Source: CAISIP01 sp038326025 (GTDB lineage: Bacteria; Pseudomonadota; Gammaproteobacteria; Burkholderiales; Burkholderiaceae_C). From it: 64,000 nt of DNA. Under the pieces are notes generated by a model. The model did no database searches. It was not told where the DNA came from and was given only the letters and a program-made list of their open reading frames with translations. Position numbers and translations under genes: made by a program. Positions 19,266 through 27,512 of this stretch are shown one piece after another. Every line of letters begins with the position of its first letter. Position 1 is the first letter of the stretch. The stretch lies in the NCBI GenBank assembly GCA_038326025.1, contig JBBQJP010000018.1, forward strand, positions 11,992 through 75,991, read 5' to 3'.

Positions 19266-19822
19266 AACCTCAACTCGAAATTGATCAATCGAAAGGCGGT
19301 CGCCGAGTTGTTTTGGCATTTGGTGCTATCCGCATCGGACAACGTGCCAAAACAGCTCGACCACGCAACCTGAATGTTGACCTGGCGCGCCGCGCCACCG
19401 ACCGTGTTGTAAATGCGCCCGCGCCCTGATGGCAACTGCGTAGTGATCGCAGTCAGCCAGGCATTCAAATCGTTGATCGCGATCGAGGCACCTACTGGCG
19501 CTGGGTCGTTCCAATTCTGCGGTTGGCCCTCATAGGCGAGGTTCTCGTTGTGCAGGTATTCGCTTGTTGCATTAAGCGCAATTACCGGATTCGCGCGCAT
19601 CCGGTCGGCCATCTCCGACGCCAGTTGATTGGCCTTGTTCAAGGACTCGGAACCGGCTGCATTGGACACACCGCCGACCAGCAGTCCGGCCACACCCAGC
19701 AGGCCAAAAGCCAGGATCAGCATGGTGACCAGCACCTCGATCAGGCTGAAGCCCCGTTGCCTGCGTGTCGCTGCCCGGCGACCGCCGTTCAAGGGCACTT
19801 GCAAAATATCAGGCGATGTCAT
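19262..19822 (-). CDS. pilV: Minor pilin PilV
   Basis: A 186-residue minor pilin. RRQRG/FSLIEVLVTMLILAFGLLGVAGLL is the cleavage site and helix, the pattern that names PilV (LIEVLVxxxxLxxGLLG). The C-terminal domain has DRMRANP, also typical. It begins 11 bases after the fimT stop and its own stop overlaps the pilW start, so translation is probably coupled. Confidence 0.9.
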   Translation of the reverse strand: MTSPDILQVPLNGGRRAATRRQRGFSLIEVLVTMLILAFGLLGVAGLLVGGVSNAAGSESLNKANQLASEMADRMRANPVIALNATSEYLHNENLAYEGQPQNWNDPAPVGASIAINDLNAWLTAITTQLPSGRGRIYNTVGGAARQVNIQVAWSSCFGTLSDADSTKCQNNSATAFRLINFELRL

Positions 19823-19833
19823 GGTTGTCTCGC

Positions 19834-20466
19834 TCAGTTGGTGGGACAGGCCGTGGCGCTGGGCGAACGTGTCGTCCGTACCCGGCCGGTGTTGGTGATG
19901 ATCAGGCAGTAGCGGTCGCTGTTGGCGTTGGAAAACCAGACCGTGCGACCGAGCACGGCGGCACCCGCGGTGTCAATCAGCCGCCCATTGCCGCTATAGA
20001 TGAAGTAGTTCGCGCCGCCGGACTGGGAGAAGGTCAACGGCCCGCTCGGCGCCGCGACCACCTCCAGCCGCGTCACGATGGGGGCCACCGTCGTGTCGAC
20101 GGTCGGTGCCACCGCGGCATTCGCGTCGGCCGTGCCGTCGGCAAATACCGTCCAGCCATTGGTAAATGCCCCGGCGGTGCCATTGGCAACCACCGTGACA
20201 CGCGCGTCCGAGCCGCGCTTGATCGCCTCCGAACGCGCCAGGTTGAGCGAGACCTGCAGCGCCGACGACGCAGACGACAGGCGCGAAGTCCGGTACATAT
20301 CGACCATCGATGGCCCGGCGACTGCCGCCAGGATCGCCACGATGACCACCACCATCATGGTCTCGATCAAGGTGAATCCGCGCAGGCGCAGTGCGCCCGC
20401 ATGGCGCCGGGCGATCACACAGACGCCGGCGTCGGCAGCAGCGGGAGACAGGTCGAGAAATGGCAT
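19834..20466 (-). CDS. fimT: Minor pilin FimT with GRxR motif
   Basis: First gene of the minor pilin operon, 210 residues. The prepilin signal is RLRG/FTLIETMMVVVIVAILAAVAGPSM; the leader of 30 residues is unusually long, and the ATG at 20466 has AGGA seven bases upstream. The GspH-like C-terminal domain ends with TGRVRTTR; GRVR is at 194-197, the motif by which FimT of Legionella pneumophila binds DNA during natural transformation. It is divergent from ribD with an 84-bp gap that must contain the operon promoter. Confidence 0.88.
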   Translation of the reverse strand: MPFLDLSPAAADAGVCVIARRHAGALRLRGFTLIETMMVVVIVAILAAVAGPSMVDMYRTSRLSSASSALQVSLNLARSEAIKRGSDARVTVVANGTAGAFTNGWTVFADGTADANAAVAPTVDTTVAPIVTRLEVVAAPSGPLTFSQSGGANYFIYSGNGRLIDTAGAAVLGRTVWFSNANSDRYCLIITNTGRVRTTRSPSATACPTN

Positions 20467-20550
20467 GACGACATCCTAGCGAGCGATCCGCCCCCCCTCC
20501 TAGAATGCGGATCAACGGTCGCTTCTGATGGCCAGACGGTACGAGACCCC

Positions 20551-21693
20551 ATGATTTACAGCAACGACATGCAACAACACGCGCTTGCGCCACCCATGAC
20601 CCAGGCGCTGGAACTGGCCGCGACCCACCGCAATGCCACACCGCCTAACCCGAGTGTCGGCTGTGTCATCACCTCGGTCGACGGCGCCGTTCTGGGCCAG
20701 GGCTTTACCCAGGCGACCGGTGGGCCACACGCGGAGATCCAGGCCTTGCGCGATGCACAGGCCAGGGGCCATTGCGTTTCTGGCGCGACCGCCTATGTCA
20801 CGCTCGAGCCCTGCGCCCACCATGGCCGCACAGGCCCTTGCTGCGACGCACTGGTCGCGGCCGGCATCGGCAAGGTGGTTGCCGCCATCGCGGACCCGAA
20901 CCCGCAGGTGGCCGGTCGCGGATTCGATCGCCTGCGGGCGGCCGGCGTGGTGGTCGAGGTCGGCCCCGGCGCTGACACGGCGCGCGAGGTCAATCTGGGC
21001 TTTTTCAGCCGCATGGTGCGCAAGACACCGTGGCTGCGCATGAAGGTCGCCGCATCACTCGATGGGCGAACGGCACTCGACGACGGAACCAGCCAATGGA
21101 TCACATCCGAGCCCGCCCGAACCGACGGCCATGCCTGGCGCGCCCGCGCCAGCGCCGTGCTCACAGGCATCGGCACGGTGCTCGAGGACGACCCGCAACT
21201 CGATGTGCGCCTGGTCGAGTGCAGCCGCCAGCCGACGCTGGTCATCGTGGACAGCCGACTGCAGACCCCGCTGGACGCCCGGCTTTGGGAAGGCGGTCGA
21301 CCGGTGCTGATCTATGGCGCCGTGCCCGACGCGCAAAAGGAGGCCGCCCTGGCTACGCGTGGCGCCACCGTTGTCCTTTTGCCCGGTGCACAAGCCGCGG
21401 GCCGGACCAAGGTCGATCTCGCAGCCATGCTGACCGATCTGGCCGTGCGGGAACACAACGAGGTCCATGTCGAGGCCGGCGGCAAACTCAATGGCTCGTT
21501 CATTCGCGAGGGCCTGGTCGACGAGTTGCTGGTGTACCTGGCCCCCAGCCTGATTGGCCAGGGCCGGCCGATGGCCGAGTTCGGCCCGCTGGCATCGTTG
21601 GCAGATGGCCTGGCCCTGGAATTTCAATCGGTCGCACGGATCGGCCCGGACCTGCGCGTAGTCGCACGGGGCGTCGGACGCGATAACTTCTGA
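20551..21693 (+). CDS. ribD: Bifunctional riboflavin deaminase/reductase RibD
   Basis: Deaminates and then reduces the pyrimidine intermediate of riboflavin synthesis. The 380-residue protein has an N-terminal deaminase with zinc motifs HAEIQAL and PCAHHGRTGPCC, and a C-terminal reductase (about 150-370) with MKVAASLDGRTAL, SNPTG-free nucleotide site regions LTGIGTVLEDDP and HVEAGGKLNGSFI. ATG 20551 is chosen; ATG 20569 in frame is an alternative. No FMN riboswitch is seen upstream. It opens the riboflavin gene chain but is separated from ribE by 245 bp containing tandem repeats. Confidence 0.96.
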   Translation: MIYSNDMQQHALAPPMTQALELAATHRNATPPNPSVGCVITSVDGAVLGQGFTQATGGPHAEIQALRDAQARGHCVSGATAYVTLEPCAHHGRTGPCCDALVAAGIGKVVAAIADPNPQVAGRGFDRLRAAGVVVEVGPGADTAREVNLGFFSRMVRKTPWLRMKVAASLDGRTALDDGTSQWITSEPARTDGHAWRARASAVLTGIGTVLEDDPQLDVRLVECSRQPTLVIVDSRLQTPLDARLWEGGRPVLIYGAVPDAQKEAALATRGATVVLLPGAQAAGRTKVDLAAMLTDLAVREHNEVHVEAGGKLNGSFIREGLVDELLVYLAPSLIGQGRPMAEFGPLASLADGLALEFQSVARIGPDLRVVARGVGRDNF

Positions 21694-21694
21694 G

Positions 21695-21866
21695 AGTTTG
21701 TGTATCAGACCAAGAAATTGCGCAGCAATTTTTTGCTCTGGTACCAACATTTCATCGGAAGTCGGCTGTCCAGTTTGTGTATCAGACCAAGAAACAAGCG
21801 AAGCAATTCTTGCTCTGGTACCTACATCTAGTCGGAAGTCGGCTGTTCACCTTGTGTGCCAGACCC
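21695..21866 (+). repeat. Tandem 77-bp imperfect repeat between ribD and ribE
   Basis: Two full units (21695-21771 and 21772-21848) and an 18-base start of a third (21849-21866). All begin with (A)GTTTGTGTATCAGACCA or a close variant, and both full units end with TCGGAAGTCGGCTGT. Unit 1 includes an 11-bp stem (CAAGAAATTGC / GCAATTTTTTG, one G-T pair) with a 3-base loop. The base composition is clearly lower in GC than the flanking genes. Confidence 0.85.
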
Positions 21867-21938
21867 AATCCCCCCTGCCGAAGCCGGTTGCGTGCATGAC
21901 GCCGGTCCGCGCTTGGGCGGCGCAACTAAAATAGCCCG

Positions 21939-22574
21939 ATGTTCACCGGAATCATCACCGGCGTCGGGCGCATCAGTGCCGTCGACGCTCTCGGCAGCTC
22001 TTTGTCCCATGGCAGACGCCTGACCGTCTCCTGCCCATCCGGCTATCTGGACGATGTCGGCATTGGCGACAGCATCGCCATCAATGGTGCCTGCATGACC
22101 ACCACCGGCATCGATCTGCCGGCCGGCAGCTTCACACTGGATGTGTCGGCCGAGTCGCTGGACAAAACAGCCGGGCTCGACCAGATCGGCCCGGTCAATC
22201 TCGAAAAAGCCTTGCGCGCCCAGGACCGCCTGGGCGGCCATATCGTCGCCGGCCATGTCGACGGTGTAGGCACCGTACAGCGCATGGCCGAGGTCGGCGA
22301 AAGCTGGGAATTGCGCATTCTGGCGCCGCAGGATCTGGGCCGCTTCATGGCGTTCAAGGGCTCGATCACGGTCAACGGTGTGAGCCTGACCGTCAATCAG
22401 GTCACCGACCTGCCCACTGGCTGCGAGATCAGCATCAACCTGATTCCGCATACCGTACACAACACCACACTCGGAGCGCTGGTCGCCGGTTCACGGGTCA
22501 ATCTGGAGATCGACTTGATCGCGCGTTATGTGGAGCGCATGCTGGGTGACCGGTCGGGCGCAGCTAAACCATGA
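21939..22574 (+). CDS. ribE: Riboflavin synthase, alpha subunit
   Basis: Dismutates two molecules of 6,7-dimethyl-8-ribityllumazine to riboflavin. The 211-residue protein has two lumazine-binding repeats: the first begins MFTGIITGVG and contains SIAINGACMTTT, the second contains GGHIVAGHVDGVG and SITVNGVSLTVN. Its stop overlaps the ribBA start as ATGA. The upstream 245 bp hold the 77-bp repeats, so expression may depend on readthrough from ribD or on a promoter inside that region. Confidence 0.96.
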   Translation: MFTGIITGVGRISAVDALGSSLSHGRRLTVSCPSGYLDDVGIGDSIAINGACMTTTGIDLPAGSFTLDVSAESLDKTAGLDQIGPVNLEKALRAQDRLGGHIVAGHVDGVGTVQRMAEVGESWELRILAPQDLGRFMAFKGSITVNGVSLTVNQVTDLPTGCEISINLIPHTVHNTTLGALVAGSRVNLEIDLIARYVERMLGDRSGAAKP

Positions 22575-23698
22575 CAGCCACTGAAAAAATGCACACGCCG
22601 GCCCCGGTGTCCCCGATTGAAGACATCATTGCCGACCTGGCCGCAGGGCGCATGGTCGTCCTGATCGACGAGGAGGATAGGGAAAACGAAGGCGACCTGA
22701 TCCTGGCGTCCGACCATGTTGATGCAGCGGCCATCAACTTCATGGCCCGATACGGACGCGGCCTGATCTGCCTGACGTTGACGCGCGAACGATGTGCCCG
22801 GCTGGAGTTGCCGCCCATGACGGCGCGCAACGGCGACAAGAAAGGCACGGCTTTTACGGCTTCGATCGAGGCGGCCGAAGGCGTGACCACCGGCATCTCG
22901 GCGGCCGACCGTGCGCGTACGGTACAGGCTGCGGTAGCGCGCGGCGCAGTGCCCGCCGACCTGGTGCAACCCGGCCACATCTTCCCGCTGCAAGCAGTGG
23001 ACGGCGGCGTGCTGATGAGGGCCGGTCATACCGAAGCGGGCTGCGACCTGGCCATGCTGGCCGGATGCAGCCCCTCGGCCGTGATCTGTGAAATCATGAA
23101 GGACGACGGCACCATGGCGCGCCTGCCGGACCTGCAGTTGTTTGCCGCGGAACATGACCTGAAGATTGGCACCATCGCCAGCCTGATCGAATACCGCAGC
23201 CGCGTCGAGTCCTTGCTTGAAAAAGCCGGCGAGCGCGAGATCGACACCGCGTTCGGCCGGTTCTCGGCCCGGGCTTACCGCGACAAGCCGGGCGGCGGCG
23301 TGCATCTGGCCCTGGTACGCGGCCAATGGACCGCCGACGACAGTGTGGCCGTGCGGGTGCACGAACCCTTGTCGGTTTTCGATGCGCTGGAAGTCAACCG
23401 GTCCATGCACTCCTGGAGCCTGGACGCCTGCCTGGCGCATATTGCGCAAAAAGACCAGGGCGTCGTCGTGTTGCTCAATTGCGGGGAAACGGCCGAGCAA
23501 TTGCTGGCCCAGTTTGCCGGCACTGCCCGCTCCAGCCACGGCCCCGAACGCGGCCGCATGGATTTGCGCACCTACGGTGTAGGGGCTCAGATCCTGCGCG
23601 ACTGCGGTGTGGTCAAGATGGCGCTGCTGGGCAATCCGCGCCGCATGCCCAGCATGGCGGGTTACGGCCTCGAGATCACCGGATACATCACCCCATAA
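22571..23698 (+). CDS. ribBA: DHBP synthase with degenerate GTP cyclohydrolase II domain
   Basis: Makes 3,4-dihydroxy-2-butanone 4-phosphate from ribulose 5-phosphate. Residues about 10-205 are the RibB domain with the acidic loop DEEDRENEGDLI and GHTEAGCDLAMLAG. Residues about 210-375 have the RibA fold, but the segment VRVHEPLSVFDALEV lacks the three zinc cysteines that follow HSECLTGD in active GTP cyclohydrolase II, so this half is very likely inactive. Such proteins are common in Burkholderiales, with a separate ribA elsewhere. It overlaps ribE by ATGA and is followed by ribH after 26 bases. Confidence 0.93.
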   Translation: MTATEKMHTPAPVSPIEDIIADLAAGRMVVLIDEEDRENEGDLILASDHVDAAAINFMARYGRGLICLTLTRERCARLELPPMTARNGDKKGTAFTASIEAAEGVTTGISAADRARTVQAAVARGAVPADLVQPGHIFPLQAVDGGVLMRAGHTEAGCDLAMLAGCSPSAVICEIMKDDGTMARLPDLQLFAAEHDLKIGTIASLIEYRSRVESLLEKAGEREIDTAFGRFSARAYRDKPGGGVHLALVRGQWTADDSVAVRVHEPLSVFDALEVNRSMHSWSLDACLAHIAQKDQGVVVLLNCGETAEQLLAQFAGTARSSHGPERGRMDLRTYGVGAQILRDCGVVKMALLGNPRRMPSMAGYGLEITGYITP

Positions 23699-23724
23699 GC
23701 CCCGAACCGGGACAGGAACACATC

Positions 23725-24201
23725 ATGTTTGGCGCAGACAAGGGAAAACTGGAATCCTCCGACAAGCGATTGAGCGGCAAGAAGCTGCGTATCGGTTTGG
23801 TCCAGGCGCGATTCAACGAGGCCATCACCAATGCCCTGGCCGAGGCTTGCGAGGCCGAATTACATGTGCTGGGCGTACTGCCCGAGAACACCGTGCGAGT
23901 GCTGGTGCCCGGCGCACTGGAAGTGCCGGTGGCCTTGCAGGCACTGGCCGAAAGCGCGCAATATGATGCGCTGATCGCGCTCGGATGCATCATTCGCGGT
24001 GAGACCTACCACTTCGAACTGGTGGCCAATGAGTCGGGCGCAGGCGTCAGCCGGATCTCGCTGGACTACCAGATCCCGATCGCCAACGCGATCATCACGA
24101 CCGAAAACCTGGAGCAAGCCATTGCGCGCCAGAGCGACAAGGGGCGCGATGCGGCCCGGGTCGCGGTTGAAATGGCGAACTTGATGGAAGATATCGGATG
24201 A
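23725..24201 (+). CDS. ribH: 6,7-dimethyl-8-ribityllumazine synthase
   Basis: Condenses the RibD product with DHBP, forming a large hollow capsid-like oligomer in other species. 158 residues, the usual length. Motifs are GLVQARFNEAIT, VPGALEVPVALQ, and GCIIRGETYHFELVANE with the catalytic His. ATG 23725 has CAGGAAC upstream. The stop overlaps nusB by ATGA, the common ribH-nusB arrangement. Confidence 0.96.
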   Translation: MFGADKGKLESSDKRLSGKKLRIGLVQARFNEAITNALAEACEAELHVLGVLPENTVRVLVPGALEVPVALQALAESAQYDALIALGCIIRGETYHFELVANESGAGVSRISLDYQIPIANAIITTENLEQAIARQSDKGRDAARVAVEMANLMEDIG

Positions 24202-24734
24202 ATGACGACAAGCTTGTGCCCCCAGGCACCCGCCCGCCGAAACAAAGCCGTACCGGCGTGACCAGCACCGGCGCACGCAAGGCCGGCAGCAAGTCGGCCC
24301 GCACGCGTGCCCGCGAATTCGCATTGCAGGGCCTGTACCAGCATCTTGTGGGTCGCAACACGGTGCAGGACATCGACACCTTTACACGCGACCTGGCAGG
24401 GTTCGGCAAATGCGACCGGGTCCATTTTGATGCGCTGTTTCGCGGCTGCATCGCGCAAGCGCAAACGCTGGATCAGCTGATTGTTCCGCGCCTGGATCGC
24501 AAGTTGGACGAGTTGTCTCCGATCGAACGTGCGGTGATGTGGATCGGAGTCTACGAGTTCCAGCATTGCCTGGATGTGCCCTGGCGGGTGGTGCTCAATG
24601 AATGTATCGAACTGGCCAAGGAGTTTGGCGGCACCGACGGGCACAAATATGTCAATGCCGTGCTCAACGGCGTGGCGCCGGAACTGCGCGCGCAGGAAGT
24701 CGCCAGCGACAAGGGCCGCAAGGATCGGCCCTGA
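24198..24734 (+). CDS. nusB: Transcription antitermination factor NusB
   Basis: Binds boxA RNA with NusE (S10) in antitermination complexes on rRNA operons. A 178-residue all-helical protein: after a basic, disordered N-terminus of about 35 residues come ARTRAREFALQGLYQHL, LDELSPIERAVMWIGVYEF, and VVLNECIELAKEFGGTDGHKYVNAVLNGV, the diagnostic block. Start and stop overlap ribH and the aminotransferase gene. Confidence 0.95.
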   Translation: MNDDKLVPPGTRPPKQSRTGVTSTGARKAGSKSARTRAREFALQGLYQHLVGRNTVQDIDTFTRDLAGFGKCDRVHFDALFRGCIAQAQTLDQLIVPRLDRKLDELSPIERAVMWIGVYEFQHCLDVPWRVVLNECIELAKEFGGTDGHKYVNAVLNGVAPELRAQEVASDKGRKDRP

Positions 24735-25933
24735 TGGTGGCTCCAATGCGCATCTCCCAGCGGGCGCAACGCATCGAGCCCTTCCATGTGATGGAGATCG
24801 CCAAGGCGGCCGCCCTGCTTGGCCAGGCCTCGGCGCAATCGGACCGGCCGATGGTCTACCTGAACATCGGCGAACCCGATTTCACGGCGCCGCCGCTGGT
24901 GCAGCAAGCCGCCGAAAAAGCCATCCGCGACGGCGTGACCCAGTACACGGCAGCTACCGGCATTGCCCCGCTGCGCGAACGTATCAGTCAGTGGTACCAA
25001 AGTCGATTTGGCCTGCACATTGACGCCAATCGCATTGTCATCACGGCCGGCGCATCGGCCGCATTGCAGATGGCATGCCTGGCGTTGATCGATCCGGGCG
25101 ACGAAATCCTGATGCCCGATCCCAGTTATCCGTGCAACCGGCAGTTCGTCAGTGCGGCGGACGGCAAGCCGGTGCTGATTCCCGCGTCGGCGGCCGAACG
25201 ATTCCAGCTCACGGCAGCCGCGGTGGCCGAGCACTGGAAGCCGGGCCGTACCCGGGGCGTGTTGCTGGCCTCGCCGTCCAATCCGACCGGCACCTCGATT
25301 CATCCGGACGAGTTGCGCCGCATCCACGCGCTGGTGGCCGAACGTGGTGGCGTGACCATCGTCGACGAGATCTACCTGGGCCTGGGTTTCGATGCCCAGT
25401 ACGGACACAGCGCACTGGCGATCGACGAATCCATCATCAGCATCAACAGCTTCAGCAAGTACTTCAACATGACCGGCTGGCGCCTGGGCTGGATGGTGGT
25501 GCCCACGGCGCTGGTCGCACCGATAGAGCGCCTGGCGCAGAACCTGTTCATCTGCCCCAGCACGATCGCACAACATGCCGCACTGGCCTGCTTCGAGGAC
25601 GCCAGCATCGCCGAGTACGAGAACCGGCGCGAGGCGTTTCGCCAGCGCCGCGACTATCTGGTGCCGGCGCTGAACGCGATCGGTCTGCATGTGCCGGTGA
25701 TGCCCGACGGCGCCTTCTACGCCTGGGCCGACTGCAGCCTCGCCTGCGAGCGACTGGGCGTTGCCGACAGCTGGGAGCTGGCGTTCGCGCTGATGGAGCA
25801 GGCCCATGTGGCGGTCACACCCGGCCGCGACTTCGGTCAGGCCGAGACCGCCCGCTTCATCCGTTTTTCCAGCGCCAGCTCCATGGGGCAGCTGCAAACG
25901 GCGGTTGCACGCCTGCACACGCTGTTGGGATGA
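24734..25933 (+). CDS. Class I/II PLP-dependent aminotransferase
   Basis: A 399-residue fold-type I aminotransferase. Motifs: YLNIGEPDFTAPP, TAGASAALQMACLALIDPGDEI, PSNPTGT, IVDEIYLGLGF and the pyridoxal lysine in INSFSKYFNMTGWRLGW. It resembles AspC/ArgD-unrelated MalY-like and aspartate/tyrosine aminotransferases; the amino acid substrate cannot be read from sequence. ATG 24734 overlaps the nusB stop (TGATG); ATG 24746 is an alternative. Its stop overlaps ybgC. Confidence 0.9.
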   Translation: MVAPMRISQRAQRIEPFHVMEIAKAAALLGQASAQSDRPMVYLNIGEPDFTAPPLVQQAAEKAIRDGVTQYTAATGIAPLRERISQWYQSRFGLHIDANRIVITAGASAALQMACLALIDPGDEILMPDPSYPCNRQFVSAADGKPVLIPASAAERFQLTAAAVAEHWKPGRTRGVLLASPSNPTGTSIHPDELRRIHALVAERGGVTIVDEIYLGLGFDAQYGHSALAIDESIISINSFSKYFNMTGWRLGWMVVPTALVAPIERLAQNLFICPSTIAQHAALACFEDASIAEYENRREAFRQRRDYLVPALNAIGLHVPVMPDGAFYAWADCSLACERLGVADSWELAFALMEQAHVAVTPGRDFGQAETARFIRFSSASSMGQLQTAVARLHTLLG

Positions 25934-26385
25934 TCAGACCTGAACTTCATCCAAGCACGGCCCATGGCACTGCGCGCGCGGGTGTGTTCAGCTGGCCGGT
26001 GCGGGTTTACTGGGAAGACACGGATGCCGGCGGCGTGGTGTTTTATGCCAACTACCTGAAATATTTTGAGCGTGCACGTACCGAATGGCTGCGCGCTGGC
26101 GGATTTGAGCAACAGGTTTTGCGCGACACAATTGGCGGCATGTTTGTCGTGACCGACACCACCCTGAAATACCATCGACCGGCCCGGCTGGACGACCAGC
26201 TCCTGGTTACGACTTGGATACAGGATGCCGGTCGCGCCTGCATGACAATCGGACAACAAGCCCGGCGTGGCCCGCAAGCCGATGGCGACGTGTTATGCGA
26301 CGCAAGCATCCGCATCGGATGGGTCGACAGCCAAAATTTCAAACCCGCAAGAATTCCTTCCTCGATCGTGAAAGCTCTCTCATGA
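25930..26385 (+). CDS. ybgC: Tol-Pal associated acyl-CoA thioesterase YbgC
   Basis: A hot-dog-fold thioesterase of 151 residues. The motif VYWEDTDAGGVVFYANYLKYFERARTEW contains the catalytic Asp and is diagnostic of YbgC. In E. coli it acts on acyl-CoA or acyl-ACP thioesters at the inner membrane and is cotranscribed with tol genes. Here ATG 25930 overlaps the aminotransferase stop and its own stop overlaps tolQ (ATGA). Confidence 0.94.
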   Translation: MIRPELHPSTAHGTARAGVFSWPVRVYWEDTDAGGVVFYANYLKYFERARTEWLRAGGFEQQVLRDTIGGMFVVTDTTLKYHRPARLDDQLLVTTWIQDAGRACMTIGQQARRGPQADGDVLCDASIRIGWVDSQNFKPARIPSSIVKALS

Positions 26386-27074
26386 ACCAAGACATGTCGA
26401 TCCTGCATCTGGTGCTCGGAGCCAGCATTGTGGTGCAGCTTGTCATGCTGCTACTGCTGGTGGTGTCCGTCGCCAGTTGGGCGGCGATATTCCGCAAGAT
26501 GTTCGGACTGATCCGCGTCAAGGCACTCAACGAAACCTTCGAGCGCGAATTCTGGTCGGGCACCAGCCTCAATGACCTGTTTGCCGCGGCCGCACAAAAT
26601 GCGCGCCAGGCTGGCCCGATGGAGCGCATCTTCGCCAGCGGCATGCGCGAGTACCAGAAGCTGCGCGAGCGCCGCATCGCTGACACCGCCAGTCTGATGG
26701 ATGGCGCCCGGCGCGCCATGCGGGCCAGCTTCCAGCGCGAGATGGACGAGGCCGAATCGAATCTGTCCTTTCTGGCGTCGGTGGGATCCGTCTCGCCGTA
26801 TGTCGGCTTGTTCGGCACCGTCTGGGGCATCATGCACGCCTTCACAGGCCTGGCCAACATGCAGACGGTGACCCTGGCGACGGTCGCGCCCGGTATCGCT
26901 GAGGCGCTGGTGGCCACGGCCATCGGTCTGTTTGCAGCGATTCCAGCCGTGGTGGCCTACAACCGCTTTGCCCGCGACATCGACCGCATCGCGATCCGCC
27001 TGGAGACCTTCATGGAGGAGTTCTCCAACATCCTGCACCGCAACGTGGGCGCACAATCGGCGCCCGGACACTGA
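26382..27074 (+). CDS. tolQ: Tol-Pal system proton channel subunit TolQ
   Basis: Inner-membrane motor protein of the Tol-Pal system, homologous to ExbB/MotA. 230 residues with three transmembrane segments: about 15-38 (VVQLVMLLLLVVSVASWAAI), then after a cytosolic region with the ExbB-like SMREYQ.. helices, YVGLFGTVWGIMHAFTGL and VAPGIAEALVATAIGLFAAIPAVVAYN. ATG 26382 overlaps ybgC. Confidence 0.95.
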   Translation: MNQDMSILHLVLGASIVVQLVMLLLLVVSVASWAAIFRKMFGLIRVKALNETFEREFWSGTSLNDLFAAAAQNARQAGPMERIFASGMREYQKLRERRIADTASLMDGARRAMRASFQREMDEAESNLSFLASVGSVSPYVGLFGTVWGIMHAFTGLANMQTVTLATVAPGIAEALVATAIGLFAAIPAVVAYNRFARDIDRIAIRLETFMEEFSNILHRNVGAQSAPGH

Positions 27075-27089
27075 GAATCGGAGGTCCGG

Positions 27090-27512
27090 ATGGCATCGAC
27101 CATGCAGCGCGGCCGCGGCCGGCGCACCATCAACGAGATCAACATGGTGCCGTTCATCGACGTCATGTTGGTGCTATTGATCATTTTCATGGTGACCGCA
27201 CCATTGATCGCACCGAGCGTGATCGATCTGCCCAGCATCGGCAAGGCGGCACGGCAACCCGATCAGGTGCTGCAGATCGTCATCGACAAGGATGGCCTGC
27301 TCAATCTCAAGAACGAGGAAAAGAACACGCAACTGGGGCTGCGCGAAATCGCCGACGCCGTGCGCCAGGCGCAGCAGGGGAAAACCGACCCTGCCGTGGT
27401 GATCAGTGCCGACCGCAATGTGCGTTATGAAGTCGTGGTCCAGGTCATGGACACCTTGCAGCGCAGTGGCATAGGCAGGGTCGGGCTGTCGGTGCAACTG
27501 GCCAGCCCATGA
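27090..27512 (+). CDS. tolR: Tol-Pal system protein TolR
   Basis: 140 residues, one N-terminal transmembrane helix (FIDVMLVLLIIFMVTAPLI) with the proton-path Asp in INMVPFIDVMLVLL, followed by a periplasmic ExbD/TolR domain (SIGKAARQPDQVLQIVIDKDG). It works with TolQ as the proton-driven motor energising TolA in outer-membrane constriction during division. The stop overlaps tolA (ATGA). Confidence 0.95.
   Translation: MASTMQRGRGRRTINEINMVPFIDVMLVLLIIFMVTAPLIAPSVIDLPSIGKAARQPDQVLQIVIDKDGLLNLKNEEKNTQLGLREIADAVRQAQQGKTDPAVVISADRNVRYEVVVQVMDTLQRSGIGRVGLSVQLASP

Noticed and set aside
20467..20550. FMN riboswitch upstream of ribD
   Set aside because: The gap is only 84 bp and lacks the conserved RFN helices; the gap before ribE also lacks them.
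19765..20550. N-terminal extension of RibD by 262 codons
   Set aside because: The extension runs antisense through fimT and is not RibD-like; the deaminase domain starts just after 20551.
21695..21866. CRISPR array in the ribD-ribE gap
   Set aside because: The 77-bp units are adjacent and similar over their whole length, with no repeat-spacer alternation, and no cas genes are present.
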